A stretch of DNA of 64,000 nucleotides from Paenibacillus illinoisensis NBRC 15959. Lineage in GTDB: Bacteria > Bacillota > Bacilli > Paenibacillales > Paenibacillaceae. The stretch's first letter is position 1. Each line of letters opens with the position of its first letter. The stretch spans positions 124,001 through 188,000 of the forward strand of contig NZ_BIME01000002.1 of assembly GCF_004000925.1 (NCBI RefSeq). Direction: 5' to 3'. The position numbers and the translations under genes are program-made. Under the pieces are notes generated by a model. The model did not search any database and was not told where the DNA came from. It worked only from the letters and a program-made list of their open reading frames with translations. This document shows positions 45,787 through 56,252 of this stretch, one piece after another.

Positions 45787-46776
45787 ATGACAACAATCAA
45801 AGACGTAGCGAATTTGGCTGGCGTATCAGTAGCCACCGTATCTAGGGTCATCAATGACAGGGGTTATGTACATGCGGATACACGCAAGAAAGTAGAAGAT
45901 GCCGTGAAGGCGCTTAACTTCTCCCCTAATGAAGTAGCTCGCTCATTATATAAACGTAAGTCCAAACTGATTGGTCTGCTGCTGCCGGATATTGCAAACC
46001 CTTACTTTCCACAGTTAGCTCGGGGTGTAGAAGATCGGATGCAGGAGCAGGATTTCAGGCTGATTTTCGGAAATAGTGATGAGGATGAATCGAAGGAGCA
46101 GGATTACATCCAGACGTTTATCCAAAATAACGTAGTAGGAGTAATTTCATCCACGAACTACCCTCATTCTCCAATATATGAAAAATTAAAAATACCTGTT
46201 GTGTTTCTTGACAGGACTGCACTGGATAGTCCTTCTGTCTATGCAGACGGAAGAGAGGGCGGACGATTGGCAGCAAGAGAGATCATCAAGCGCGGTAGTC
46301 ATCGGATAACCGTTATGCAGGGTCCGTCACATATCAAGCCAGCACAGGATCGGTTCGAGGGAGCCATTGAAATCATCCGGGATGCCGGATTGGATTACCA
46401 TGTGATCCAGACGACCTCGTTCTCTTTTAACGAAGCGGGATTGTGGGCAGAAGAGCTGTTCAGCAAATATGGTGACACGGATGGAGTTATTGCCAGCAAT
46501 GACATTGCAGCTATGGCGGTACTGCATGAGGCTTCGCGAATCGGGAGAAAGGTTCCTGACGATGTGCAAGTGATCGGATTCGACGACATTCCGATGAGCA
46601 GCCTGTTATCACCCGCATTGTCAACCATTCGCCAGCCTGCATACGAGATGGGCAGGGAAGCGGCGGGATTACTTATCGGACTTGTGGAACAAGCTCCAAT
46701 TGAGAACAAAAACATACAGATGCCCGTAAGTTTTATCGAACGAGGCACAACGAGAAAGGTGAATTCAGATGGCTAA
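45787..46776 (+). CDS. rbsR: Ribose operon repressor (LacI family)
   Basis: A 329-residue repressor. The N-terminal LacI helix-turn-helix is TTIKDVANLAGVSVATVSRVIN, the hinge follows near residue 50, and a periplasmic-binding-like domain (60-329) senses the inducer. It heads rbsRKDACB as in Bacillus and lies 20 bases behind a palindromic operator, so it likely represses its own operon until ribose or a ribose phosphate binds. ATG 45787 follows AGAGGAG. The stop overlaps the rbsK start. Confidence 0.93.
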   Translation: MTTIKDVANLAGVSVATVSRVINDRGYVHADTRKKVEDAVKALNFSPNEVARSLYKRKSKLIGLLLPDIANPYFPQLARGVEDRMQEQDFRLIFGNSDEDESKEQDYIQTFIQNNVVGVISSTNYPHSPIYEKLKIPVVFLDRTALDSPSVYADGREGGRLAAREIIKRGSHRITVMQGPSHIKPAQDRFEGAIEIIRDAGLDYHVIQTTSFSFNEAGLWAEELFSKYGDTDGVIASNDIAAMAVLHEASRIGRKVPDDVQVIGFDDIPMSSLLSPALSTIRQPAYEMGREAAGLLIGLVEQAPIENKNIQMPVSFIERGTTRKVNSDG

Positions 46777-47650
46777 AATATGCGTAATCGGAAGCAGTTC
46801 CATGGATCTGGTCGTTACTTCTTCAAGACGTCCTGGGGCGGGTGAAACCGTCCTCGGGGAAAGTTTCAAAACAGTACCTGGCGGTAAGGGAGCCAATCAG
46901 GCGGTTGCTGCTGCAAGACTGGGTGGTGAGGTAACGATGATTGGCCGGGTAGGAGACGATGCTTTTGGTCAAGACATTTTGAATAATTTCGAAGCAAATG
47001 CTGTAAATACGCAAAATGTGAAACCGGTTACACATTCAGAAAGCGGAACGGCTCATATCATACTGGCGGAAGGTGATAATAGCATTGTATTTGTTGAAGC
47101 TGCCAATCGCGAAGTCACTCCGGCGTATGTTGATCAAGCGGCGGAAGTGATCCGCAATGCCGATATCGTACTGATCCAGCAGGAAATTCCGGAAGAAACC
47201 GTTGTCCGTGTGAGCAGCCTGTGTGCTGAATACGGAACACCACTGCTGCTTAATCCGGCTCCAGCGAGAACAGTGCCGCAGGAAGTCATTGACAATGCTG
47301 CCTACATCACGCCGAACGAGCATGAAGCCGAAATCCTTTTTCAAGGCATGAGCCCGGCTGAGGCATTGCGCAAATACCCAAACAAACTGTTCATAACGGA
47401 AGGCAGTAAAGGTGTTCGTTACTTTGACGGAGCGGAAGAAATCCTCGTGCCAACATATAAAGTGGAGGCAGTGGATACCACGGGTGCAGGGGATACATTT
47501 AATGCTGCATTTGCGGTCGCCTTAGCGGAAGGCAAGCCGCTGCAGGAGAGCATCCGGTTCGCCAATCGTGCCGCATCGTTGTCCGTGACCAAGTTTGGAG
47601 CACAGGGCGGCATGCCGACGAGAGACGAAGTGGAGGAGAGTTTATCATGA
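46769..47650 (+). CDS. rbsK: Ribokinase
   Basis: Phosphorylates D-ribose to ribose-5-phosphate. A 293-residue PfkB-family kinase with [15 protein letters not shown] near the N-terminus and the anion-hole signature [17 protein letters not shown] (catalytic Asp in GAGD). Its ATG overlaps the rbsR stop by eight bases and its stop overlaps rbsD. An internal sequence TGAAACCGGTTACA at 47019-47032 resembles the rbs operator (see findings). Confidence 0.95.
   Translation: MAKICVIGSSSMDLVVTSSRRPGAGETVLGESFKTVPGGKGANQAVAAARLGGEVTMIGRVGDDAFGQDILNNFEANAVNTQNVKPVTHSESGTAHIILAEGDNSIVFVEAANREVTPAYVDQAAEVIRNADIVLIQQEIPEETVVRVSSLCAEYGTPLLLNPAPARTVPQEVIDNAAYITPNEHEAEILFQGMSPAEALRKYPNKLFITEGSKGVRYFDGAEEILVPTYKVEAVDTTGAGDTFNAAFAVALAEGKPLQESIRFANRAASLSVTKFGAQGGMPTRDEVEESLS
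47017..47034 (+). promoter_or_regulatory. Operator-like site inside rbsK
   Basis: TGTGAAACCGGTTACACA is a palindrome with one mismatch, identical at 16 of 18 positions to the operator before rbsR, and also fits the cre consensus. It may be an auxiliary operator about 1.26 kb downstream, or chance within coding DNA. Confidence 0.45.
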
Positions 47651-48048
47651 AAAGAAACGGCATACTAAATAGTCACATTTCTAAAATACTATCTGATTTA
47701 GGTCATACGGACATGATTGCCATTGCGGATGCGGGTCTCCCCGTTCCAGAAGGGGTGCTCAAGATTGATGTGGCTTTGAAACTCGGAACGCCAAGTTTTC
47801 AGGAAGTGGTTGAACTGATCGCAGAAGACATGGTCATTGAGAGAGTAATCGTGGCAAAAGAGATCAAGGAAGGCAATCCGGAAGCTCTGCAGTTCGTTAC
47901 AGATAAATTTGGCAACGATGCCATTGATGATTCCATCAACCACGAACAATTCAAAGCACTAACCCGGCAGGTTAAGGCGGTTGTTCGTACAGGTGAAGCT
48001 ACACCCTATGCCAATTGCATTTTACAAGCAGGAGTCCATTTTGGTTAA
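47647..48048 (+). CDS. rbsD: D-ribose pyranase
   Basis: Interconverts the pyranose and furanose forms of ribose so that ribokinase can use it. The 133 residues have family length and the His-rich N-terminus [22 protein letters not shown], then DAGLPVP and the terminal [18 protein letters not shown]. It overlaps rbsK by four bases (ATGA) and is followed by a strong binding site for rbsA that overlaps its stop. Confidence 0.94.
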   Translation: MKRNGILNSHISKILSDLGHTDMIAIADAGLPVPEGVLKIDVALKLGTPSFQEVVELIAEDMVIERVIVAKEIKEGNPEALQFVTDKFGNDAIDDSINHEQFKALTRQVKAVVRTGEATPYANCILQAGVHFG

Positions 48049-48062
48049 AAGGAGGTTGCATG

Positions 48063-49544
48063 ATGCATATTCAGATGCACAACATTCATAAAGCATTTGG
48101 CACCAACCAGGTGCTAAGCGGAGTGGATTTCGAACTGAGGGAAGGTGAAGTTCATGCCCTGATGGGTGAGAACGGAGCTGGCAAATCCACGCTGATGAAC
48201 ATTTTGATCGGACTTCACCAGCGTGATCAGGGAACGATCTCCATTGATGAAAAGGAAACCTATTTCGGCAGTCCGAAGGAAGCAGAGAAGTTAGGTATCG
48301 CATTTATTCATCAGGAGCTTCACGTTTGGCCCGAAATGACGGTGCTCGATAATCTTTTCATCGGTAAGGAGATGACATCTTCCTTAGGATTCCTCAATAC
48401 AAAACAAATGAAAGCGCTCGCTTCAGAACAATTCGCCAAGCTGTCGGTACAAATCCCGCTCGAACGGCCGGCAGGAGAATGCTCCGTTGGACAGCAGCAG
48501 ATGATTGAAATCGCCAAGGCGCTGATGACGGATGCGAAGGTCATTATTATGGATGAACCTACTGCAGCATTAACGGAACGCGAAATTCAGAAGTTGTTTG
48601 ATGTGATTACTGCACTGAAGAAAAACGGAGTATCCATTGTGTATATTTCTCACCGTATGGAGGAGATCTTCACCATCTGCGATCGGATCACGGTCATGCG
48701 GGATGGCAGGACGGTAGATACCCGGCCGATTCCTGAGACAAGCTTCGATGAAGTGGTGCGGAAAATGGTTGGACGGGAGTTAACCGAGCGGTATCCGGCC
48801 CGTAATCCTTCCTATGGCGAAGTTGTTCTGGAAGTGCGGGACGCAAGCATTAAGGGATTGTTCCAACATGTCAGCTTCAACGTAAGAGCAGGTGAGATTG
48901 TTGGTTTCTCCGGACTTATGGGTTCGGGGCGAACAGAGATCATGAGAGCGATCTTTGGTCTGGATACCCTGGACAGTGGAGAAGTCTTGGTCCGTGGCAA
49001 AAAAGCGAACATTCATAAACCCTCGGATGCAGTGAAACACGGCATCGGTTTCATAACAGAAGACCGTAAGGATGAAGGGCTTGTACTGGACTTCTCGATT
49101 CGGGAAAACATGGCGCTGACCAATCTGTTCAGCTTCTCAAGTAAAGGGTTCATTTCAGCTCCAAAAGAACAGGATTTCGTCGATACCCTGATCAAGCGTC
49201 TGCAGATCAAGACGCAATCTTCGGAGACAGCTGCGCGTAACCTATCAGGGGGCAACCAGCAGAAGGTTGTTATTGCCAAATGGGTAGGTATCGGGCCAAG
49301 TGTGCTCATTCTGGATGAACCAACGAGAGGTGTGGATGTTGGAGCAAAGCGTGAAATCTATCAGTTGATGAATGAACTGACAGAACGCGGCGTCGCCATC
49401 ATCATGGTATCTTCGGAGCTTCCTGAAGTACTCGGTATGAGTGACCGAATTGTGGTTGTGCATGAAGGGCAGATCAGCGGAGAGCTGGCCAGGGAAGAAG
49501 CAACACAGGAAAACATTATGACATTGGCCACAGGGGGACAGTGA
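48063..49544 (+). CDS. rbsA: Ribose ABC transporter ATP-binding protein
   Basis: A 493-residue double ATPase that drives ribose uptake through RbsC. The first half has an intact Walker A (GENGAGKST), signature SVGQQQM and Walker B VIIMDEPT. The second half has a degenerate Walker A-like GLMGSGRTE and the signature LSGGNQQK, the normal asymmetry of sugar importers. AAGGAGG at 48049-48055 serves ATG 48063 best, although ATG 48060 is three bases earlier. Confidence 0.94.
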   Translation: MHIQMHNIHKAFGTNQVLSGVDFELREGEVHALMGENGAGKSTLMNILIGLHQRDQGTISIDEKETYFGSPKEAEKLGIAFIHQELHVWPEMTVLDNLFIGKEMTSSLGFLNTKQMKALASEQFAKLSVQIPLERPAGECSVGQQQMIEIAKALMTDAKVIIMDEPTAALTEREIQKLFDVITALKKNGVSIVYISHRMEEIFTICDRITVMRDGRTVDTRPIPETSFDEVVRKMVGRELTERYPARNPSYGEVVLEVRDASIKGLFQHVSFNVRAGEIVGFSGLMGSGRTEIMRAIFGLDTLDSGEVLVRGKKANIHKPSDAVKHGIGFITEDRKDEGLVLDFSIRENMALTNLFSFSSKGFISAPKEQDFVDTLIKRLQIKTQSSETAARNLSGGNQQKVVIAKWVGIGPSVLILDEPTRGVDVGAKREIYQLMNELTERGVAIIMVSSELPEVLGMSDRIVVVHEGQISGELAREEATQENIMTLATGGQ

Positions 49545-49545
49545 A

Positions 49546-50517
49546 ATGACAACAATGCAGAACAACAAAACAACCGGAACGGGATTCCGCTTATCGAGCG
49601 TAACACAGAAATTAGGACCGCTGCTTGGTTTAATCATTCTTATTATTATCGTATCCGTACTGAATCCAAGCTTCTTGGAACCGCTTAATATCTTGAACCT
49701 GCTGCGTCAGGTATCGATTAATGCACTGATTGCCTTTGGTATGACCTTTGTCATTCTGACAGGCGGGATCGACTTGTCCGTTGGCTCCATACTGGCTTTA
49801 TCCAGCGCATTTGTCGCAAATATGATGTTGTCTGGCCTGGATCCGATTTTGTCCATCATCATCGGGGTAGCACTTGGTGGTGTGATGGGGATGGTGAATG
49901 GACTCATGATTACGAAGGGGAAAATGGCTCCATTTATCGCAACATTGGCGACAATGACCATATTCCGCGGCTTAACGCTGGTATATACGAATGGTAATCC
50001 GATTACAGGACTCGGGGACAGTCTGCTGTTCCAACTGTTTGGACGCGGCTATCTGCTAGGCATTCCGGTACCTGCCATAACGATGCTGATTACGTTCGTG
50101 ATTCTATGGACGATTCTGCATAAAACGGCTTTTGGCCGCAAAACGTATGCTATCGGTGGTAATGAGAAAGCATCCATCATCTCGGGTATCAAAGTCACAC
50201 GTGTGAAGATCATGATCTATTCCCTTGCAGGCATGCTGGCAGCTCTGGCAGGTGCAATTCTGACATCTCGTTTGAATTCCGCACAGCCAACTGCAGGTAC
50301 TTCTTATGAACTGGATGCGATCGCAGCCGTTGTTCTGGGCGGAACAAGCCTGACAGGTGGACGCGGACGGATCGTGGGCACATTAATTGGTGTTCTGATT
50401 ATCGGCGTGCTGAACAATGGTTTGAACCTACTCGGCGTGAACTCCTTCTATCAAATGGTGGTCAAAGGTGTCGTCATTGCGATTGCTGTCCTGCTGGACC
50501 GCAAGAAAACGGCTTAA
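49546..50517 (+). CDS. rbsC: Ribose ABC transporter permease
   Basis: A 323-residue permease with about eight to ten membrane segments. It carries the family loops LTGGIDLSVGSILALSSA and AVVLGGTSLTGGRGRIVGT, the latter contacting RbsA. It follows rbsA after one base, so translation is probably coupled. The binding protein gene follows after 14 bases. Confidence 0.94.
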   Translation: MTTMQNNKTTGTGFRLSSVTQKLGPLLGLIILIIIVSVLNPSFLEPLNILNLLRQVSINALIAFGMTFVILTGGIDLSVGSILALSSAFVANMMLSGLDPILSIIIGVALGGVMGMVNGLMITKGKMAPFIATLATMTIFRGLTLVYTNGNPITGLGDSLLFQLFGRGYLLGIPVPAITMLITFVILWTILHKTAFGRKTYAIGGNEKASIISGIKVTRVKIMIYSLAGMLAALAGAILTSRLNSAQPTAGTSYELDAIAAVVLGGTSLTGGRGRIVGTLIGVLIIGVLNNGLNLLGVNSFYQMVVKGVVIAIAVLLDRKKTA

Positions 50518-50531
50518 GGGGAGAAACAATT

Positions 50532-51464
50532 ATGAAAAAATGGACATTAACACTTGTAAGCATGATCATGATTATTGTTCTGGCCGGGTGCTCACTGGAG
50601 CCGCCTCAATGGGCGAAGCCGGACGGTGCCGGAAATAAAGGACAGAAGAAAATAGGTCTCTCGATTTCAACACTGAACAATCCGTTCTTCGTTTCATTGA
50701 AAGACGGAGTCGTTGCCGAAGCTCAAAAGCAAGGCATTGAGGTTATCGTGGTCGATGCACAAAATGATTCGGCCAAGCAGACCAACGATGTGGATGACCT
50801 TATTCAGCAGGGTGTTGATGCACTCCTGATTAACCCAGCGGACTCCGCGGCAATCTCTACGGCAGTTCAATCTGCCAACAGCGTAGGCATTCCCGTAATT
50901 ACACTGGATCGTTCCGCAGACAAAGGTGAGGTAGCGGCTCTGGTAGCATCCGATAATGTCAAAGGCGGACAGATGGCAGCAGAATATTTCGTTGAACAGC
51001 TCGGTGAAGGTGCTAAAGTCATTGAACTAGAAGGAGTGCCAGGGGCTTCCGCTACACGTGAACGGGGTAAAGGGTTCCACGAGGTAGCTGACCAGAAGCT
51101 TGACGTGGTTGCCAAACAGTCGGCCGATTTCGACCGCTCCAAAGGTTTGAATGTGATGGAAAACCTGCTGCAGGGAAATCCGGATGTACAGGCTGTGTTT
51201 GCCCATAACGATGAGATGGCACTTGGTGCGATTGAAGCGATTCAAAGCTCGGGCAAAGACATTCCAGTGATCGGGTTTGACGGCAACGACGATGCAATCA
51301 AATCCATTCAGGACGGAAAACTGACGGCAACCGTCGCTCAGCAGCCGGGACTGATTGGACAGCTGGCCGTACAAGCTGCTCTGGATGTCCTGGACGGCAA
51401 ACAGGTGGAGAAGTCCATCCCGGCAGAATTGAAGCTGGTGACCAAGGAAAACGCAAACAACTAG
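50532..51464 (+). CDS. rbsB: Ribose-binding lipoprotein
   Basis: A 310-residue binding protein anchored outside the membrane by a lipobox (LAGC, Cys near residue 19). The mature part has the family 4 sugar-binding pattern: GLSISTLNNPFFVSLKDG, DAQNDSAKQ, INPADSAAI and FAHNDEMALGAIEAI. It captures ribose and hands it to RbsC. Last gene of the operon, closed by a terminator. Confidence 0.94.
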   Translation: MKKWTLTLVSMIMIIVLAGCSLEPPQWAKPDGAGNKGQKKIGLSISTLNNPFFVSLKDGVVAEAQKQGIEVIVVDAQNDSAKQTNDVDDLIQQGVDALLINPADSAAISTAVQSANSVGIPVITLDRSADKGEVAALVASDNVKGGQMAAEYFVEQLGEGAKVIELEGVPGASATRERGKGFHEVADQKLDVVAKQSADFDRSKGLNVMENLLQGNPDVQAVFAHNDEMALGAIEAIQSSGKDIPVIGFDGNDDAIKSIQDGKLTATVAQQPGLIGQLAVQAALDVLDGKQVEKSIPAELKLVTKENANN

Positions 51465-51473
51465 TACTCGTGA

Positions 51474-51512
51474 CATCCCGTTTTGGCTAAGCGCCAGGGC
51501 GGGATTTTTTTG
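51474..51512 (+). terminator. Terminator of the rbs operon
   Basis: ATCCCG pairs with CGGGAT, with GGC/GCC inside, followed by seven T. Confidence 0.85.
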
Positions 51513-51730
51513 TTCTGCTCGGTTCGGGTGTATGAATTGCCGAATTCACCTTGTTGGTAAGTTGGATTGGAGACATTCGAAGGAAAATGAAAAGTAGATG
51601 TACCGTAGATCGAATGAAGGATTAAATAAAGGAAATTGCTCCTTCTTAAAATAGATGTTGACCTAGAGTTAAATCGAAGTGGTACGGTAAAAATACTTAC
51701 TACTCTATATAGGAAGAAGGGAGAGCGCCA

Positions 51731-52297
51731 ATGAGCAAAGATATTTTTGAGCGAGATCGTTCAGGAGAAATCATTTCGATCAGTGACCCTGAGTTTTATA
51801 AAATCGCCGAAGCTATTGAACGTGCACAAAAGCTAATTGCAGAATTAAATTCGGGGTACCATGACACCAATAAAGTAAGGGACTTATTTAGCGAGTTAAC
51901 CGGAGAAAAAGTGGATAAAACGTTTGAATTACTACCACCGTTCTACACCGATTACGGCCAAAACATCCGGGTGGGAAAAGAGGTATTTATCAACCAAGGT
52001 TGCACGTTTATGGATCGAGGTGGCATAACCATAGAAGATTATGTGTTGATTGCCCCTAAGGTCAATCTCGTCACCATCAATCATCCAATCTCGCCATCTC
52101 ATAGAAGATCCACCGTTTCGACTCCGATCGTTATCAAAAAAAGAGCCTGGATTGGTATTGCAGCAACCATTATGCCAGGAGTAACCGTCGGTGAAAATTC
52201 CATTGTATCAGCAGGAGCGGTAGTAACAAAAGATGTGCCTGCCAACACCATTGTGGCTGGTATACCGGCAAAAGTAATAAAAACCATAGAAGAATAA
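51731..52297 (+). CDS. Sugar O-acetyltransferase (LacA/Maa-like, left-handed beta-helix)
   Basis: A 188-residue hexapeptide-repeat enzyme that transfers acetyl from acetyl-CoA to a sugar hydroxyl. The repeats run from about residue 75 to 185: FINQGCTFMDRGGITIEDYVLIAPKVNLVTINHP includes the catalytic His, and the late AWIGIAATIMPGVTVGENSIVSAGAVVTKDVPA is diagnostic. The N-terminal helical part is typical for maltose/galactoside acetyltransferases. ATG 51731 has AAGAAGGGAGAG upstream. It is a single gene after the rbs operon; the acceptor sugar is unknown. Confidence 0.88.
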   Translation: MSKDIFERDRSGEIISISDPEFYKIAEAIERAQKLIAELNSGYHDTNKVRDLFSELTGEKVDKTFELLPPFYTDYGQNIRVGKEVFINQGCTFMDRGGITIEDYVLIAPKVNLVTINHPISPSHRRSTVSTPIVIKKRAWIGIAATIMPGVTVGENSIVSAGAVVTKDVPANTIVAGIPAKVIKTIEE

Positions 52298-52396
52298 CCG
52301 ATATGAAGGTGAGCTTTATTTAATTAAAAGCAAAATTCTCTCCCCTCGTAGTACTAAGTTAGCAGCGTTGTTCGTTTTTGGGGAGTGATGAATGAA

Positions 52397-52438
52397 AATA
52401 AGCCTAGACATAGGAGGAATCCTTTGTCTAGGCTTATT
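52397..52438 (-). terminator. Perfect inverted repeat downstream of the M20 gene
   Basis: AATAAGCCTAGACA and TGTCTAGGCTTATT form a 14-base-pair stem. The minus strand continues T-rich, so it may end the M20 hydrolase transcript about 90 bases after its stop; the U run is imperfect. Confidence 0.55.
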
Positions 52439-52531
52439 GGCTAATAGGGCTCACTCTATCAACAATCCCAAATAGCTAATCTTTGATCTAGTTGTATCGC
52501 CAACCTCCCATGCTGGTTGTCTGGATGGTTA

Positions 52532-53947
52532 TTATCCGGCGGGGACTGTCTCCTTGAAGAACGGCGGCTTCACATCCATTGGAATGCAGCTCTTATATGT
52601 GGCACCTTTCGTACTTAATGCAAACTCGGCTTTGGCCTTGTCGATGATGCCATCAACGTTAAGGAGCAGGTCATAAGCAGATAACGCCATCAGCTTGGCT
52701 GCGTAATGCATGCCTCTCATGCCGATGGAAGAGCCGAAGGCGGCGGTTGCCTGCCATGTGTGCACTTGGACGCCGGCAGGAGCGCACGTAGTCATGATCT
52801 GGCCCATTGGCACGATCCAGGAAGCGTCACCGATGTCACTGGAGCCCCCTATGGACATTCCATAAGTCTGTTTGAGATTGAAGAAGCCGATAGGTAGGTT
52901 CTCCTTGGACGGAGTCATTGCGCTTCCGGTGGCAAGCACCTCAGGGTGAATACTTCCGCGAAGTTGAACGGCAAACTGCTCTTCCTCTTCCGTGAAGGAC
53001 ATCGGTCCGACGAATTCAGCCTGGGTGTGCATGAGGTCGTTGAGTGCCACATTCGGGAGTGTATCATAGCAGCCGGCACGAATAGCCCAATCCACGCTTG
53101 TTTCGGTCATCATGGCGGCGCCCTGTGCTGTTTTGATCAAACGTTCCAGTAACTGGTCAACGGCCAGACGGGTTTTACCACGCAGAAAGTAGTAGACGCT
53201 TGCCTTGTCCGGAACGATGTTCGGCGCGAGACCGCCGTTAGTGATCTGATAGTGGATTCGCGACCCGTCCGGCACATGTTCACGCATGTAGTTTGCACCT
53301 ACATTCATCAGCTCGACGGCGTCCAGGGCACTTCGCCCAAGATGTGGTGCTCCGGCCGCATGTGCGGTCCGACCCGAAAAGAAAAATTCGACCGCCGTCA
53401 GCGCCTGCATGCTAAAATTGGCCGTCATGTTGAAGCTGCCGGGATGCCAGGTCAGCACGCTGTCCAGGTCGTCGAAGGCCCCTTCTCGCGCCATATATGT
53501 TTTCCCCGACAATAATTCCTCCGCCGGACAGCCATAATAGCGGATCGTTCCTGGTAGACCTTCCTCTTCCATACGCTTCTTCAGTGCAATCGCAGCCTCA
53601 ACACCCGCGGTTCCGAGCAGATTGTGACCGCAGCCATGCCCTGGACCTCCTGCAACGATAGGGCTTTCCGTATAGCTGACTTCCTGGGACAGACCCGGCA
53701 GAGCATCGAATTCACCCAAAATGCCGATGATCGGCTTGCCATTCCCATATTCAGCGATAAATGCCGTGGATACTTCTCCGATATTCCAAGCAATGCTGAA
53801 GCCTTCCTTCGTTAGCGTGTCCGCTTGTAACGAGGAGGCGAAACGTTCCGTATATCCAACCTCCGGATGCTCCCATATCTTCCTAGCCATTTCGGTAAAG
53901 GTTGCAGAGTTATCATCAATCCAGCTGAGAATATCCTGTTTGCTCAT
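52532..53947 (-). CDS. M20 family amidohydrolase, AbgB-like
   Basis: A 471-residue metallohydrolase closest to p-aminobenzoyl-glutamate hydrolase subunit B and related N-acyl-amino-acid hydrolases. Metal-site motifs: GEFDALPG, GHGCGHNLLG, CPAEELLSGK and a late IGGSSDIGDASWIVP. The dimerisation domain lies between about 190 and 320 (FFFSGRTAHAAGAPHLG). It lies divergent from a PucR-type regulator and a few kb from a peptide-type ABC importer, which suggests intake and hydrolysis of a peptide-like or acylated amino acid. No AbgA-like partner is present. The promoter was not placed. Confidence 0.87.
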   Translation of the reverse strand: MSKQDILSWIDDNSATFTEMARKIWEHPEVGYTERFASSLQADTLTKEGFSIAWNIGEVSTAFIAEYGNGKPIIGILGEFDALPGLSQEVSYTESPIVAGGPGHGCGHNLLGTAGVEAAIALKKRMEEEGLPGTIRYYGCPAEELLSGKTYMAREGAFDDLDSVLTWHPGSFNMTANFSMQALTAVEFFFSGRTAHAAGAPHLGRSALDAVELMNVGANYMREHVPDGSRIHYQITNGGLAPNIVPDKASVYYFLRGKTRLAVDQLLERLIKTAQGAAMMTETSVDWAIRAGCYDTLPNVALNDLMHTQAEFVGPMSFTEEEEQFAVQLRGSIHPEVLATGSAMTPSKENLPIGFFNLKQTYGMSIGGSSDIGDASWIVPMGQIMTTCAPAGVQVHTWQATAAFGSSIGMRGMHYAAKLMALSAYDLLLNVDGIIDKAKAEFALSTKGATYKSCIPMDVKPPFFKETVPAG

Positions 53948-54086
53948 CAGGGCTTCAACTCCTTGTTAAGAATAGTTACATTTTAGCTCTCTTTAAGGGC
54001 AAATACATTGTCTCATTCAACGATCTTTACAAGATTTTATTGTTTGAATACACTATGAAATAAGATTGTGTGGTAGGAATGGTTAC

Positions 54087-56153
54087 ATGAAAAGAGGGAT
54101 GAATGTGAAAGATCGAGAGTTGAGATCGAATTTGGAGGCTTGGATGAAATCTTCACAGTATGGCCTATGGGCACGTTCTGGATCAGAAGCTCCTTGGCGC
54201 CGCTGGAGACGAGGAGAGTCTATTGAAGGGGTTGGGATCACTTCTCCTGGCATGGATCCGGAACTGCAGGACGAACATGGCGACGGAACTAAGCGAATCC
54301 TGTTCAAATATGAAGAGCCACTGTGCCGGGAGGCGTTGCTTCTGTATCCCAAAGAGTTGGATCTTCAAGTGGATTGGCAGGACCGGTTGCATTGGATTAT
54401 CCGGGAATGGTGGCTGGAAGAGCTTGTCATTGAGCGGAGCAGAGAAGATGAGTTATGGCTGCGCAGCCTCAGGGAGCTGACTTCTTCCCTAGATTTAAAC
54501 GAGCTCCTTCTGCGTATCATGCACAGTGCCCTGAAGGTGATTCCTTCTGCGGATTGCGGTTTTTTCATGATGTTTAATTCGGAGTCGGGCAAGCTAGTTC
54601 CTAGGGCAAGCGTGGGGGTCGGAGAATCAATTTATGCGTTTAGGGTCCATCCGGGGGAAGGTATTACTGGGAAAATTTTTAACAGTGGAAAGGGAGAAAT
54701 ATTTTTGTCGCCGCCCTCTTTCATAAAAGCAATGGATAACGTGGCTATGGACAATATGGCAAGCTTGTCCCAGGCGTTTGAGGACTCTCCAGAAAAGGTG
54801 AACGCGGTCATGGCTGTTCCTGTAACCATGAACACAGACAAAATTGGGGTCATGCTCGTCCATCAAACTAAGAAGTATAAACAAATGGAAGAACGCGATC
54901 TTCATCGGCTCCAAGGTTTCGCGGATCAAGCGGCGATTGCGATCGCTAATGCCCGTCTGTTCAGCGAGCTGGAGGAAAAGAATCGCTATCTGACAAAGCG
55001 CAACGAGATCCACGATATTTTCACAAAATTATCCGTGGAAGGCAACGATTTGGGAATGTTCACGCAAACGATGAGCCGCATGATTGGCTTGTCCGTCCTC
55101 TTTGTGGATCTGGTCAAGGATGAATGGTATCCCCGTTCAGAGTCATCCCAAGACTTCTCCGGGGAGAGGCTGCGCAAGTTGTTTAATAGCATAGCGACAT
55201 ATCAAACATTGGAGAGTCAAGATGAAAGGAAGCACTGTCTCTATCCGATCTGGAACCGTTCCATGCTACTCGGATGCTTTGTCGTCGAACTCGGGCGCCC
55301 TCTGGAGAGGCTCGATTATGTTGTACTGGAGCAGGGGAGCGCGGTCGTTGCCCTGGAGATGATGAACACGCACTCCCTGACCGAGATGTACTATCGTGGA
55401 AATCAGGAATTGTTCAACGAGATCGTGCTGCACCAGGAGCCGAGGCAGCTAGAAATGAAGCTGAAACGTTTCGGACTTTCCAATCACGCACCGCTGTTTG
55501 TCTGCATCTTACAGCTGACGGAAGAAAACTCGGATTCAAAGCGGCAGGACAGCGAGTTCCGCAGGCTGATCTCAGGGATAGAGAAGGAGGTTGGCCGAAC
55601 AAACTTGCTGCTGTTCAGCGCGCAAGACAAGATTACGCTTCTTGCTTCCGCCGCCGATGAGCAGATACAAGACCGATTCGTGCAGAAACTTAGGTCGGTG
55701 GTGGATAATTGGTCCAGCTTACAGACATCTCTGTTGTTCGGTGGAGTGGGAGGGCTGTACATAGGGCTTGCGAACGTATCCAAGAGTAATGACGAAGCCA
55801 ACCGCTCACTCGCTTACCTGATTCGGAGGGAGAGGCCGGGAATTATCCGTTACGGGGACATCGGCATTAACCGTCTGTTCATCAATCAAGATCCGGATGA
55901 AATCGAGACGTACGTGCGGGACGTGCTTGCACCACTTCGCTCACAGCGCGGGCAATCGGGCGAGCTGGAGCGAACGCTCAAAACCTACATGGCCGCAAAC
56001 CGTGCTGCAGGCCTTACAGCGGAGAAACTTCATATACATCCTAACACACTATATCATCGGCTCCGCAAGATCGAAGAACTTCTTGGACTGAATCTGGACG
56101 AGCCGGACGAATGGCTGAAAATTTATCTGGCCTGCCATTTGAGCGACACCTAA
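54087..56153 (+). CDS. GAF-domain PucR/CdaR-type transcriptional regulator
   Basis: A 688-residue regulator. A GAF sensor domain lies at about 115-280 (ELLLRIMHSALKVIPSADCGFFMMFNSES to LHRLQGFADQAAIAIANARL). The middle resembles the GGDEF-like CdaR linker, and the C-terminal PucR helix-turn-helix reads TLKTYMAANRAAGLTAEKLHIHPNTLYHRLRKIEELLGLNL. Such proteins activate catabolic genes in response to small molecules. The start is uncertain: ATG 54087 (TAGGAAT upstream) was chosen, while GTG 54105 has AAGAGGG in front. It is divergent from the AbgB-like hydrolase, its probable target. Confidence 0.87.
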   Translation: MKRGMNVKDRELRSNLEAWMKSSQYGLWARSGSEAPWRRWRRGESIEGVGITSPGMDPELQDEHGDGTKRILFKYEEPLCREALLLYPKELDLQVDWQDRLHWIIREWWLEELVIERSREDELWLRSLRELTSSLDLNELLLRIMHSALKVIPSADCGFFMMFNSESGKLVPRASVGVGESIYAFRVHPGEGITGKIFNSGKGEIFLSPPSFIKAMDNVAMDNMASLSQAFEDSPEKVNAVMAVPVTMNTDKIGVMLVHQTKKYKQMEERDLHRLQGFADQAAIAIANARLFSELEEKNRYLTKRNEIHDIFTKLSVEGNDLGMFTQTMSRMIGLSVLFVDLVKDEWYPRSESSQDFSGERLRKLFNSIATYQTLESQDERKHCLYPIWNRSMLLGCFVVELGRPLERLDYVVLEQGSAVVALEMMNTHSLTEMYYRGNQELFNEIVLHQEPRQLEMKLKRFGLSNHAPLFVCILQLTEENSDSKRQDSEFRRLISGIEKEVGRTNLLLFSAQDKITLLASAADEQIQDRFVQKLRSVVDNWSSLQTSLLFGGVGGLYIGLANVSKSNDEANRSLAYLIRRERPGIIRYGDIGINRLFINQDPDEIETYVRDVLAPLRSQRGQSGELERTLKTYMAANRAAGLTAEKLHIHPNTLYHRLRKIEELLGLNLDEPDEWLKIYLACHLSDT

Positions 56154-56252
56154 ACGGAGAGTTAGCCAGACTTTCTCCGAGAAGTCTCAAACTTCTGGAA
56201 GCGGAAGACATGCGAAAAAATATATTAGCGTCCCAGCCTGACAGCCCACGAA

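Noticed and set aside
48900..49000. Degenerate Walker A in the second half of RbsA considered as inactivation
   Set aside because: This asymmetry is normal for ribose-type importers.
52397..52438. 14-base perfect inverted repeat considered as a miniature transposable element
   Set aside because: No target-site duplication and only 42 bases long; a terminator explains it better.
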